A stretch of DNA of 64,000 bases from Nocardioides terrae. GTDB lineage: Bacteria; Actinomycetota; Actinomycetes; Propionibacteriales; Nocardioidaceae. The stretch covers positions 124,001 to 188,000 of the forward strand of contig NZ_FOLB01000003.1 in assembly GCF_900112345.1 (NCBI RefSeq), read 5' to 3'. The first letter of the stretch is position 1; each line of letters begins with the position of its first letter. The notes under the pieces are model-generated. The model was not told the DNA's origin. It was given only the letters and a program-made list of their open reading frames with translations, and ran no database searches. Shown piece by piece: positions 1-8,415 of this stretch. The position numbers and the translations under genes were made by a program.

Positions 1-1566
1 CTCTACGTCCTCGCCTGCCTGGCGGTCCTCCGGCTCCTGGTCACCCTCTTCGGCCGGCGCCCGGCGATCCTGGTCGCCCTCTCCTACTTCGCCTTCAGCC
101 CGTGGCTGATCCCCGCCACCACGTGGTGGGCGGCGACGATCAACCACCTGCCGGTCCTCGCCACGACGGCGCTCGCCCTGGACGCCCACGTCCGCCACCT
201 GCGGACGAACCGGCGCGGTCACCTGGTCGCGTCGGTCGTCTGGATGGTCGTCGGCCTGGCCTTCGCGGAGCTGGCCCTCTTCGCCTACATCCCGCTCGTC
301 GTCATCACGCTCGGCTACTTCACCGCAGGGTCACCCGTTGCTCGGCTCACCGAGCTCTGGAGCCGCTACCGGCCCGCGCTCCTGGCCCACACGGTCCTGG
401 TGGTCGTCTACGCCGGCCTCTACCTGAGCTCGCCCGCAGCGAGAACCCCACCCGGCGACGGCGTCGCGTGGCGGGAGTACGTCGACAACATCTTCCTCCG
501 CGCCTTCCCAGCGGCCGTGATCGGCGGACCCGGCAGCTGGACCCAGCCCGCGATCGGGCTGTCGAAGCCCACCCCGTCGGTCCTGGTCCAGGTCATCGCG
601 CTGGCGGTGATCGCCGCCGTCTTCGCGCTGGCCTCGCTCACCCGCGACCGAGGCCTGCGCGCGTGGTCGATCCCCCTGCTCCAACTGGCGGCCATCACCC
701 TCCTCGTCGGACATGCCCGGCAGATCTACGGCCCGGACCTCGCGCTCGACCTGAGGTTCACGACGCCTCTGGCGCTCGGTGTCGCGCTCGGACTCGGGCT
801 GGCCTTCCTCGAGGTCCCGGGTGCGCGGGAGTGCTCCACCCTGCGAGCACGGCACTGGATCCTCAACCGTTGGCCCGGACCGGCGGTCGCCACGGCGGCT
901 TTCGTCGCCTTCGCCATCGTCAGCGCCAGCAGGTTCCCCCTGCTCCACGTGGACGAGGACGACTCGGCGCGCCCCTACCTCGACACCTTCGCCGCCTCGC
1001 TCGCGCGCGCGGAGAAGCCGGTCACGCTCATCCCCGGCGTCGTCGCCCCGCGCATCGTGAGTGGCGCGGTCGCCGACTCGCCCCTCGACTTCGACGCGCA
1101 GTACCGACGGGTCCTGCACCCGTGGCGCGACGAGCTCACCTTCACGCAGGTGCTCGTCGACGACCGGAGGGCGGACGCCTCCATGCTCGACGACTCAGGG
1201 GCGATCGTGCCCGCCTCCCTGACGGTCGCCCGCCGCATGCGCGAGCCTGCTCCGGCGGCCGGCGCCGACGGCTGCAGCGGCTACCCGCTGAGCTCCACGA
1301 CGACGTACGCCCCGCTCGACGGGCCGATCTCCGGCTCCGGGTGGCTGCTGCGCGTCAGCTTCGACGCCGACATCGAGACGCCGGTCCGGATCCGGGCGGG
1401 CGAGCGCCGGACGGACGCCGTCCTTCCTGCCGGTGAGCACACCGTGCTCCTGGCCGCCCCCGGTGACTACGACGCCATCGCCTTCTCCGGTCTCGCCCCG
1501 GGCGCCGAGGTGTGCGTGACGGGCCTCGCGGTCGGCCGGGCCGGCACCTCCGGCGCCGGCGGCTGA
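1..1566 (+). CDS. Polytopic membrane protein, 5' truncated by window edge
   Basis: The frame is open from base 1 to the TGA at 1564-1566, so the start lies upstream of the window. The visible 521 residues contain several hydrophobic segments in the first two thirds (for example around 1-120, 244-330, 380-430, 590-720 and 880-930) and a soluble C-terminal tail of about 200 residues. Short aromatic loops such as TTWWAATINH between helices are reminiscent of multi-spanning glycan-assembly proteins, but I recognise no family motif. It converges on the AftD-like gene with only four bases between them. Its place beside arabinan and glycosyltransferase genes suggests a role in envelope glycan assembly; that is inference from context only. 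Confidence 0.75.
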   Translation, partial: LYVLACLAVLRLLVTLFGRRPAILVALSYFAFSPWLIPATTWWAATINHLPVLATTALALDAHVRHLRTNRRGHLVASVVWMVVGLAFAELALFAYIPLVVITLGYFTAGSPVARLTELWSRYRPALLAHTVLVVVYAGLYLSSPAARTPPGDGVAWREYVDNIFLRAFPAAVIGGPGSWTQPAIGLSKPTPSVLVQVIALAVIAAVFALASLTRDRGLRAWSIPLLQLAAITLLVGHARQIYGPDLALDLRFTTPLALGVALGLGLAFLEVPGARECSTLRARHWILNRWPGPAVATAAFVAFAIVSASRFPLLHVDEDDSARPYLDTFAASLARAEKPVTLIPGVVAPRIVSGAVADSPLDFDAQYRRVLHPWRDELTFTQVLVDDRRADASMLDDSGAIVPASLTVARRMREPAPAAGADGCSGYPLSSTTTYAPLDGPISGSGWLLRVSFDADIETPVRIRAGERRTDAVLPAGEHTVLLAAPGDYDAIAFSGLAPGAEVCVTGLAVGRAGTSGAGG

Positions 1567-1570
1567 CCGA

Positions 1571-4500
1571 TCAGTCCTGGCGTGCAGGGCTCCACAGCAG
1601 CGCTGCCGCCAGGAGGCCGACCGCCGCCAGCGCCCAGCCCTGGGTCCACTCGACGGCCCACGACCGCTCGGTGATCCTGTCCCACGACAGCCCGAGCCCG
1701 GAGCCCCAGAGCGCCAGCCCGGCGAGCCACGGCCAGCCGACCCGAGCCCGCAGCAGCGGCCCCGCCAGGACGACCAGCACGGCGACGCCCAGGCCCCACC
1801 AGCCGCCCACGAGGCCGAGCACGACCGCGATCACGGCCACCTCCAGCAGACCGGCCCGTCGGCGGCCGAGCGGCGGCAGGTCGGTCTGCTCCGCTCGGCG
1901 ACGGGGCACCGGAAGGAGGACCACCAGGACGCAGCCGAGCAGGCCCACTCCGCCGGCCACCAGCGCCCAGGTGAACGACCGGGCGGCGGGCACGCTGAGC
2001 CGAACGGTTCCCGCGGCACCGGCCGGCACCAGCCACGCCTGCTTCCAGCCGTCGGTCCGGATGGGCGTCAGCGTCCTCCCGTCGAGGGTCGCCCGCCAAG
2101 CGTCGTTGACGTTCTGGGGCAGGGTGAGCACCGACGACCCGCTGCGCTCGGGCAGCGCCACCGAGATCGGAGCACCCCGCCCGTCGCGCTCCGTGGTGAG
2201 CGTCGCGGTGCGGGCCGGAGCGGCGCCCTGCCGCTCGAGGGTCACCGTGTCGACCCGGAAGAGGGCCGACGGAGGCGCGATCACCGTGTGCGCGCCCGTC
2301 CCGGACAGCAGGTCGTCGGGAACGTCGCCGCACACCGAGAGACCGACCTGTCGCCCACGCACCAGGTCCCTGACGCTGGCGGTGACCGCCGTCCGCAGTG
2401 ACGTCCGGTCGACGAGGATCTGCGGACCCGACCCACAACCGAAGCTGCGCGGCTCGGTCGACGCCACAGCCTCGGCCCGGGCGTCGTCGAGGCCGCCGAA
2501 GGTGAGGCTGCTGATGCCAGGCATCGCGTCCTCGAACCGCGAGCCCACCACGTGGACGGCCGGCTCGCTGCTCGCCACCTCCAGCCGGAGCGACCTGACC
2601 CGCCGCCAGTCGGGCAGCTGCGCGACGCCGTCGGCATCCAGCTCGACGACCGTCCTACGCCGGCCGGCCGTCAGGCGCAGAACCGTCGGCCGGGCGGCGG
2701 CGGCGTCGTCGCTCGTCGTCGCCACCAGCGAGGTCAACCGGGTCGGGTGCGGGAACGTGATCGTGACGGTGTCGTCGCGGTCGGCGGCCACCCACGTCGT
2801 CCCGGGGTCCCCGTCGAGCATGGCGGTCGGTCCGGCCGCGACGTCGTACGCCGGTCCGGCCGAGCTCGTCGCCCGCATCACGGTGGCGCTGATCGGCAGG
2901 TCGTCCACCCCGCGACGGAGCGAAGCGGTGGCCGTGAGGTCGTAGTCGTCACCGGACGTCGTCTCGAAGGCGCGGGCGAGGGTGTCACCGTCCTCGCCCG
3001 CGGCCTGCAGGGTCGGCGAGCAGGGCAGCGCGTCGCCGATGCTGGTGCAAGCGGCACGGTCGGGGTCCCGGGTCAGGGAGACGAGGTCGACCGGCACGTC
3101 GGGGAGCGGCTTCGGGAGCCGGAGCAGGCGCAGCGGCTCCAGCCCGGGCACCTCCACCTCGCTGATCGCCAGCGACCCCGGCAGGCTCAGGTCACGCCCG
3201 GCCGCGACGATCCGCAGCAGGTCGCCGAAGCCCAGCTTGGTCGAGTAGGTCCTCGTCTGCCCCGGTTCGGGCGCCGGACGCAGGACGCTCTCGTCGCCCG
3301 CCCACAGCTGCAGCTGGTCGACGGGGGCGGAGTCGGCGGCCAGGGTGACCCGGACAGTGCTCAGGTCGACCGGCTCGGTGAAGCTCATCTGCCAGACCTG
3401 GCCGGTCGGGTCCAGCTGGCGCGCCGAGCGCCAGGCCGTTGTCGGGTCACCGTCGATGGCCGCACCGGGGTGGTCGCCGATCCGGATCGGCGGCAGCGCG
3501 CTGACCGAGCCCTCGCTCGAGCTGGCGGTGACGTCGGAGACGCCGAAGGACCACTGCTCGGTGGTCTGCCAGCGAGCCTGGTCCGCGACGACGCGGTGCT
3601 CGTGCTCGGGGCCGCCGAGCTGGTAGTCGCGCTCCGCGGGCATGGTGGCCGACTCGTTCCAGCGGACGCTGGCGAAGTTGGTCTCGCGCCTGCGCATGTC
3701 GTCGGTGAGCACCTGACCATCGCCGTCGGCGAGGAGCGAGCGGCCGGCCCGTTCGGCGTCGGCGGCCAGGAGCAGCTGCCCACCGCCCATGCGCTGGACG
3801 GCGGGCGCGAGGGTGCTGCCCGGGTCAGCCGCGGCGGCCTTGGCGCCGGTCGTCAGGTAGGCGGTGGCGGCGCCGTCCACCGAGTACACCTCGATCGAGC
3901 CCACCTCGGCGGAGATGCCGTCGCCCTCGATGATGCGCCCAGCCCCTCCGTCGGGCTCCGGCTTCACGGCCGGCGCCCCCACCGTCGGCCCGAACGACTC
4001 GGCCAGGCTGATGCCGTGCGTGTGGCCCAGCAGGCTGGCGACGTAAGCAGGGTCGGGCGCGCCGGTCTCGAACCGGTCGACGTCGTTGCGGACCACGAGC
4101 CTGCCGACGCCGTTCGCGGCGAGGAACCGGGCGAAGGCCCGGTCCGCCCCGTCCGCCTCGGACGGGGGGTGGCCGGACTCGAGGTAGCGGGTGACCGCGT
4201 CGAGGAAGACGACGTTGCCGGGCTGTGCCAGCGGGATCACGTTGCGCACCGCCCACGGGCTGTCCGCGAGCCCCTGCATGACGTCGTCGTGCGTGTTGCC
4301 CCAGGAGTAGACCCCGAACGCGGAGGCGGGGACCACGAGCGAGACGGTCCCGTCATCGGTGCGGGCCAGGTAGTCGGCCGCCTGCGACCAGTAGGCCGGG
4401 ACCTGCGCCACGCCCTCGCGCGGGGCCACCTCGTCCTGCAGCCAGGGCGTCGCCAGGGCGACCAGGGCGAGCGCCGTGGCGGCCCGCATGCCGAACAGGG

Positions 4501-5668
4501 CCGCCCCGGCCCCTCGCCCGCGGATCAGCCGCGGAAGCTCGGCGAGGAGGTGAGCGAGGCCCAGCACCAGCGGGAGGCGCAGGACGACGTCGAACTTGTG
4601 CAGGTTGCGCAGTGGCGCGAGCACACCGTCGAGCAGCGCGGTCCGGTCGTCGGCGAAGAAGCCGGCCAGCTGCCCGGAGTAGCCGAAGCCGACCAGCGCG
4701 ACGCCCGCGAGGACGCTGAGCCCGAGGAAGCGCCGCTCCGGGTTGCCGTGCAGCGCGACTCCGACGAGGCCCGCCGCGGCGATCGCGGCGGCGTCGAGGA
4801 GCAGGTGCTCGGAGGTGACCAGCGTCTGGCCGGCGGTGTAGTCGATCCCGGTGAAGTAGGCGACCCAGTCGGAGGTGCCGACCAAGGTGCGGCCGAGGCC
4901 GGTCGGCACGGTGGTGATGCCTGCGTTCTCGATGTAGTCCAGGAACGGCGCGCTGTAGCGGCCGAGGAGGAGCAGCGGCAGGCTCCACCAGAGCGTCGCG
5001 AGCGCGGTGAAGAGCGTCCACCAGCCGAGCAGGCGCCACCGCCGGGGACCGCGATCGCGCGTGACGATCCAGATGACGCCCAGCGGCAGCACGGCCGCCA
5101 CGGCGACCGCGTTGACGCCGCCGCAGGTCGCCACGACCAGCGCGCTGAGAGCAGCGGCACGGCGTACGGAGCCCTCGCGGCTGCCGCGAACCAGGGGCAG
5201 CAGCACCCAGGGCGCCAGCGCCATCGGCCAGACCTCGACCGACGTGCCGCCGATCAGCGTGGTCATGCGGGGGGTGAGCACGAACGCGAACCCGGCGACG
5301 ACCTGCGTGAGCGGTGACCCGATCGCGAGCCGCTGGGCGAGCCTGACCACACCGAAGAACGCCGCGCACAGCAACAGCGCCCACCACAGCCGCTGCACCA
5401 CCCAGCCGGGCATCTGGGCGGCGTGGCCGAGCCAGAAGAACGGCCCCATCGGCCAGGCGTAGCCGTAGGCCTGGTTCTGGACCTGCCCGAAGGCAGCCGA
5501 CGGGTCCCACAGGTGCAGGGCGTTGGCGAGGAACTTGCCGGGGTTGGTGACCAGGTCGAACTTCGTGTCGGCGACCATCGCGCCGGCCGACTGGGAGAAG
5601 GCCAGCGCGGTGAGGAGCGCTCCGTAGCCCCACATCCGCAGGGGCGCGGTGGCGCGCCCCTCGCTCAC
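1571..5668 (-). CDS. aftD: AftD-like alpha-(1->3)-arabinofuranosyltransferase (DUF3367 family)
   Basis: About 1365 residues, close to the roughly 1400 of mycobacterial AftD, a GT-C membrane enzyme that adds arabinofuranose from decaprenyl-phosphoryl-arabinose to arabinan. The first ~410 residues are a multi-helix GT-C core carrying the family-like stretch DTKFDLVTNPGKFLANALHL followed by QNQAYGYAWPMGPFF. Two discoidin (F5/8 type C)-like carbohydrate-binding modules follow at about residues 725-800 and 940-1010, and four or so helices close the protein from about 1220. The frame stays open upstream to 5959, but that part overlaps the methyltransferase; the GTG at 5668 forms a GTGA overlap with that gene's stop and is the better start. 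Acceptor and linkage are inferred from the family. Confidence 0.85.
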   Translation of the reverse strand: MSEGRATAPLRMWGYGALLTALAFSQSAGAMVADTKFDLVTNPGKFLANALHLWDPSAAFGQVQNQAYGYAWPMGPFFWLGHAAQMPGWVVQRLWWALLLCAAFFGVVRLAQRLAIGSPLTQVVAGFAFVLTPRMTTLIGGTSVEVWPMALAPWVLLPLVRGSREGSVRRAAALSALVVATCGGVNAVAVAAVLPLGVIWIVTRDRGPRRWRLLGWWTLFTALATLWWSLPLLLLGRYSAPFLDYIENAGITTVPTGLGRTLVGTSDWVAYFTGIDYTAGQTLVTSEHLLLDAAAIAAAGLVGVALHGNPERRFLGLSVLAGVALVGFGYSGQLAGFFADDRTALLDGVLAPLRNLHKFDVVLRLPLVLGLAHLLAELPRLIRGRGAGAALFGMRAATALALVALATPWLQDEVAPREGVAQVPAYWSQAADYLARTDDGTVSLVVPASAFGVYSWGNTHDDVMQGLADSPWAVRNVIPLAQPGNVVFLDAVTRYLESGHPPSEADGADRAFARFLAANGVGRLVVRNDVDRFETGAPDPAYVASLLGHTHGISLAESFGPTVGAPAVKPEPDGGAGRIIEGDGISAEVGSIEVYSVDGAATAYLTTGAKAAAADPGSTLAPAVQRMGGGQLLLAADAERAGRSLLADGDGQVLTDDMRRRETNFASVRWNESATMPAERDYQLGGPEHEHRVVADQARWQTTEQWSFGVSDVTASSSEGSVSALPPIRIGDHPGAAIDGDPTTAWRSARQLDPTGQVWQMSFTEPVDLSTVRVTLAADSAPVDQLQLWAGDESVLRPAPEPGQTRTYSTKLGFGDLLRIVAAGRDLSLPGSLAISEVEVPGLEPLRLLRLPKPLPDVPVDLVSLTRDPDRAACTSIGDALPCSPTLQAAGEDGDTLARAFETTSGDDYDLTATASLRRGVDDLPISATVMRATSSAGPAYDVAAGPTAMLDGDPGTTWVAADRDDTVTITFPHPTRLTSLVATTSDDAAAARPTVLRLTAGRRRTVVELDADGVAQLPDWRRVRSLRLEVASSEPAVHVVGSRFEDAMPGISSLTFGGLDDARAEAVASTEPRSFGCGSGPQILVDRTSLRTAVTASVRDLVRGRQVGLSVCGDVPDDLLSGTGAHTVIAPPSALFRVDTVTLERQGAAPARTATLTTERDGRGAPISVALPERSGSSVLTLPQNVNDAWRATLDGRTLTPIRTDGWKQAWLVPAGAAGTVRLSVPAARSFTWALVAGGVGLLGCVLVVLLPVPRRRAEQTDLPPLGRRRAGLLEVAVIAVVLGLVGGWWGLGVAVLVVLAGPLLRARVGWPWLAGLALWGSGLGLSWDRITERSWAVEWTQGWALAAVGLLAAALLWSPARQD

Positions 5669-6420
5669 CGCTTGCGCAGGACGAGCAGGAGGTTCCACGA
5701 CAGCACCTCCCCCACGAGCGGCACCCGGACGATCCAGCGGGCCCACCGCGGGTGGTAGCGGGCCGCGCGGAGCAGCACCTGCGCACGCTGCTGCCGGCCG
5801 GACCAGCGCAGCATCTCGGCGGCCGTGACGGCGTACATGGACTCCCCGAACCTGTTCTTGGGCTCCCGCCCCTGCGTGCGCAGGTACCGGCGCCTGGCGT
5901 ACCGGCCGCCCAACAGGTGCCAGGGCGACGTCTCGTGGCCACCCCACGGGCCCCACCACAGCGTGTAGGAGAGGAAGACGATGCCGCCGGGCCTGGTGAC
6001 GCGGAGCATCTCCTCAGCCATCCGGGCCCGGTCCGGGACGTGCTCGAGCACGTTGGAGGAGTAGCAGACGTCGACGGAGTCGTCGGCGAACGGCAGTCGC
6101 ATCCCGTCGCCGATCACGGTGCCGGGCGCGATCTCACCCTGCCCGGAGAGCTCGCCGACGTCGGCGTCGAGGGCGACGTACGCCGCCCCGGCAGCGGTGA
6201 AGGTGTCCCGGAAGTATCCGGGGCCACCACCGACGTCGAGCACGGTGGCGCCGTCGAGGTCGGCGTAGACGCCGAGCTGTCCGACGGAGTCGGCGGCCAG
6301 TGCCGTGTAGAAGCGGCGGGGGTCGTCCTGCTCGTGACGGAAGTCGGCGAAGAGGCGGAGCGAGCGGCCCAGCGTCGGTGCCCACGGACGAGGTCGCGGG
6401 GTCTGGATCCGGCGGAGCAC
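5665..6420 (-). CDS. Class I SAM-dependent methyltransferase
   Basis: 251 residues with a Rossmann-type SAM-binding motif I, VLDVGGGPGYF, at residues 60-70, an acidic post-I segment (ALDAD) and a motif like VCYSSNVLEHVPD typical of the methyltransferase-11 fold. A short hydrophobic stretch near the C terminus may contact the membrane. The start is GTG at 6420; no Shine-Dalgarno is present, but a TAGGCT box lies six bases upstream, fitting a leaderless transcript. It overlaps the AftD-like gene by four bases, so the two are probably translated as a unit. The substrate is unknown; a glycan or lipid-linked sugar intermediate is plausible from context. Confidence 0.85.
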   Translation of the reverse strand: MLRRIQTPRPRPWAPTLGRSLRLFADFRHEQDDPRRFYTALAADSVGQLGVYADLDGATVLDVGGGPGYFRDTFTAAGAAYVALDADVGELSGQGEIAPGTVIGDGMRLPFADDSVDVCYSSNVLEHVPDRARMAEEMLRVTRPGGIVFLSYTLWWGPWGGHETSPWHLLGGRYARRRYLRTQGREPKNRFGESMYAVTAAEMLRWSGRQQRAQVLLRAARYHPRWARWIVRVPLVGEVLSWNLLLVLRKR

Positions 6421-6426
6421 CGGCGG

Positions 6427-6432
6427 AGCCTA
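6427..6432 (-). promoter_or_regulatory. -10 box (TAGGCT) of the methyltransferase-aftD operon
   Basis: TAGGCT on the minus strand, six bases before the GTG at 6420. With no room for a Shine-Dalgarno, transcription would begin at or next to the start codon. No -35 element is convincing. Confidence 0.6.
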
Positions 6433-6473
6433 ACCGAGCCGTCGGCGGCTGTGCATATCGTCACAGGCTGATC

Positions 6474-6479
6474 TACTCT
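6474..6479 (+). promoter_or_regulatory. -10 box (TACTCT) of the GT4 glycosyltransferase
   Basis: TACTCT followed by six bases and then ATG at 6486. It faces away from the methyltransferase promoter within the same 65-base divergent intergenic region and again predicts a leaderless message. Confidence 0.5.
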
Positions 6480-6485
6480 CCAGTA

Positions 6486-7637
6486 ATGCGTTCGGGGGGA
6501 GGGGCGTTCTGGGCGGGGCGCCGCGTCGTGCTGATGACCTGGCGCGACACCGGGAACCCCGAGGGCGGTGGCGCGGAGGTCTACCTCGAACAGGTGGCCC
6601 ACGGCCTCGTCGAGCTGGGTGCCGAGGTCACCTGCTTCACCGCCACGTACGACGGCGCGCCGGCGGACGAGCTGGTCGACGGCGTCCGCTACGTGCGCCG
6701 CGGCGGCAAGCTCAGCGTCTACCTCTGGGGCATGCTGCTGCTCCTCACCGGCCGGCTCGGCCGGCCGGACGTCGTGGTCGACGTCCAGAACGGCCTCCCG
6801 TTCTTCACACGGCTGGTGACCCGGCGACCGGTGGTCGTCCTGGTGCACCACGTCCACCGCGAGCAGTGGCCGGTCGTCTACCCGGGTGCGAAGGGCCGGG
6901 TGGGCTGGTGGATCGAGTCACGCCTGGCGCCGCGGCTCTACCGTGCCTGCCAGTACGTCGCCGTCTCTCGCGCCACCCGGGCCGAGCTGAACCGCTACCG
7001 CGTCTCGCCGGACCGGATCGCTGTCGTGCACAACGGCACCGACCTCGGCATCGACGCGCATCCCAGCAAGACGTCGCACCCGTCGATCTGCGTCGTGGGC
7101 CGGCTCGTGCCGCACAAGCGGGTCGAGCACGCGATCGACGCCGCGGTCCGCCTGCGCGAGGAGTTCGACGGGCTCAGGCTGACCATCGTCGGCAGCGGCT
7201 GGTGGGAGGACGAGCTGAAGGCCCACGCCGCCGAGCGGGGGGCAGGTGACACCGTCGAGTTCCTCGGTCACGTGGACGACCAGACGAAGCTCGCCGTCTA
7301 CGAGCGCTCCTGGGTGCTGGCCGTGCCGTCCCTCAAGGAGGGCTGGGGCCTGGTCATCACCGAGGCCGGCCGCTGCAGCACGCCGTCCGTCGCCTACCGC
7401 GCGGCGGGCGGGACCACCGAGTCGATCGTCGACGGCGTGTCGGGCCTCCTCGTCGAGGACCAGGCCGAGTTCGACGACCGGCTACGGGAGGTGCTGGCGG
7501 ACGAGGTCCTGCGCAAGCAGCTCGGCGAGGGCGCCTACTGGCACGCCGCGGCACACACCTGGGACCAGTCGCGGCTGAACTTCGCGGCCGTCCTGAAGGC
7601 GGCGGTGTGCGGCGAGCGAGTCGCCGTCTCCGACTGA
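6486..7637 (+). CDS. GT4-family glycosyltransferase
   Basis: 383 residues with the two-Rossmann GT-B architecture. The N-terminal half has the glycine-rich acceptor loop NPEGGGAEVYLEQ; the C-terminal half has the nucleotide-sugar region with a GRLVPHKR segment and the EX7E signature in KEGWGLVITEAG. It is predicted to be a retaining cytoplasmic transferase using a nucleotide-activated sugar. The frame is open back to 6300, but that part overlaps the divergent methyltransferase; ATG at 6486 follows a promoter-like TACTCT and precedes the first conserved strand. It ends ten bases from the convergent dprE2. Sugar and acceptor cannot be told from sequence alone; a step in the neighbouring envelope glycan is likely. 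Confidence 0.87.
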   Translation: MRSGGGAFWAGRRVVLMTWRDTGNPEGGGAEVYLEQVAHGLVELGAEVTCFTATYDGAPADELVDGVRYVRRGGKLSVYLWGMLLLLTGRLGRPDVVVDVQNGLPFFTRLVTRRPVVVLVHHVHREQWPVVYPGAKGRVGWWIESRLAPRLYRACQYVAVSRATRAELNRYRVSPDRIAVVHNGTDLGIDAHPSKTSHPSICVVGRLVPHKRVEHAIDAAVRLREEFDGLRLTIVGSGWWEDELKAHAAERGAGDTVEFLGHVDDQTKLAVYERSWVLAVPSLKEGWGLVITEAGRCSTPSVAYRAAGGTTESIVDGVSGLLVEDQAEFDDRLREVLADEVLRKQLGEGAYWHAAAHTWDQSRLNFAAVLKAAVCGERVAVSD

Positions 7638-7647
7638 CGCCCGCCAC

Positions 7648-8406
7648 TCACAGGCTGGTGCGCTCGAAGACCGGGCGCGGCAGCAGCCGGATCACGGCCA
7701 TGATCAGGCGCCAGCGCCGGGGCGTGTAGACGACCGGCCGGCCCCCCTCGACCCCTCGCACGATGTCCCCGGCGACGGTCTCGACCTTCGCGAGGCTGAG
7801 CCGGCCACCACGGAGGTGGTCGGTCATCGGAGTGGCGGTCGGGCCGGGCTTCACCAGGGTGATCGCCACCGATGTCCCCGCGGTGCGGTGCTGCAGTCCG
7901 GCCACGCCCGTGGCGACCATCGCCTTGGCCGCGCCGTAGAGGTAGTTCGACCGGCGCCCGCGGTCACCGGCGACCGAGCCGATCACCGCGAGCGCGCCGC
8001 TGCCCTGCTCGAGCAGGCGCAGGGTGGCGAGGTGGGCGGCCAGCAGCGTGAGGGTGCCGTTCACGGTGAGCAGGTCGGCTGCGACCGCCGGGTCGGCGTC
8101 CGCATCCTGCTGTGTCGGCATGGTGCCGAAGGCGACCATCACGACGTCGACCGGTCCGTCGGCGAAGACGGCGTCCACCGCCTGCGACACCGCCGTCGTT
8201 TCGGTGAGGTCGTGGAGCGCCGTGGTCACCTCGACCTCGGCGGACCTCGCCCCCAGGTCCGCGGCCACCCGCTCCAGGCGCGTCCGGTCACGTCCGATCA
8301 GCCTCAGGGTCAGCCGACCCGTCGACGGATCGTGGCCGGCGACCCACTCGCGCAGGCAGCCCTGCGCGATGCCGCTGGTCGCGCCGAGCACGGCGATGGT
8401 CCTCAT
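7648..8406 (-). CDS. dprE2: Decaprenylphosphoryl-2-keto-beta-D-erythro-pentose reductase
   Basis: 252-residue short-chain dehydrogenase/reductase. The NAD(P)-binding motif is GATSGIAQG near residue 8, the catalytic motif is Y-x3-K in YLYGAAKAM, and a catalytic Ser precedes it in VIGSVAGDRG. DprE2 reduces the keto sugar produced by DprE1, giving decaprenyl-phosphoryl-arabinose. The assignment rests on the SDR motifs, the length (mycobacterial DprE2 is about 254) and position directly after dprE1. ATG at 8406 has AGGAG five bases or so upstream (8411-8415), so unlike many genes here it uses a normal ribosome-binding site. It is the last gene of a minus-strand operon that starts near 13100. Confidence 0.9.
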   Translation of the reverse strand: MRTIAVLGATSGIAQGCLREWVAGHDPSTGRLTLRLIGRDRTRLERVAADLGARSAEVEVTTALHDLTETTAVSQAVDAVFADGPVDVVMVAFGTMPTQQDADADPAVAADLLTVNGTLTLLAAHLATLRLLEQGSGALAVIGSVAGDRGRRSNYLYGAAKAMVATGVAGLQHRTAGTSVAITLVKPGPTATPMTDHLRGGRLSLAKVETVAGDIVRGVEGGRPVVYTPRRWRLIMAVIRLLPRPVFERTSL

Positions 8407-8415
8407 GACTCTCCT

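Noticed and set aside
2552-5317. Long open frame on the plus strand opposite the AftD-like gene
   Set aside because: Its protein is a low-complexity run of Arg, Gly, Val and Asp with no motif; it mirrors the high-GC codon pattern of the real minus-strand gene.
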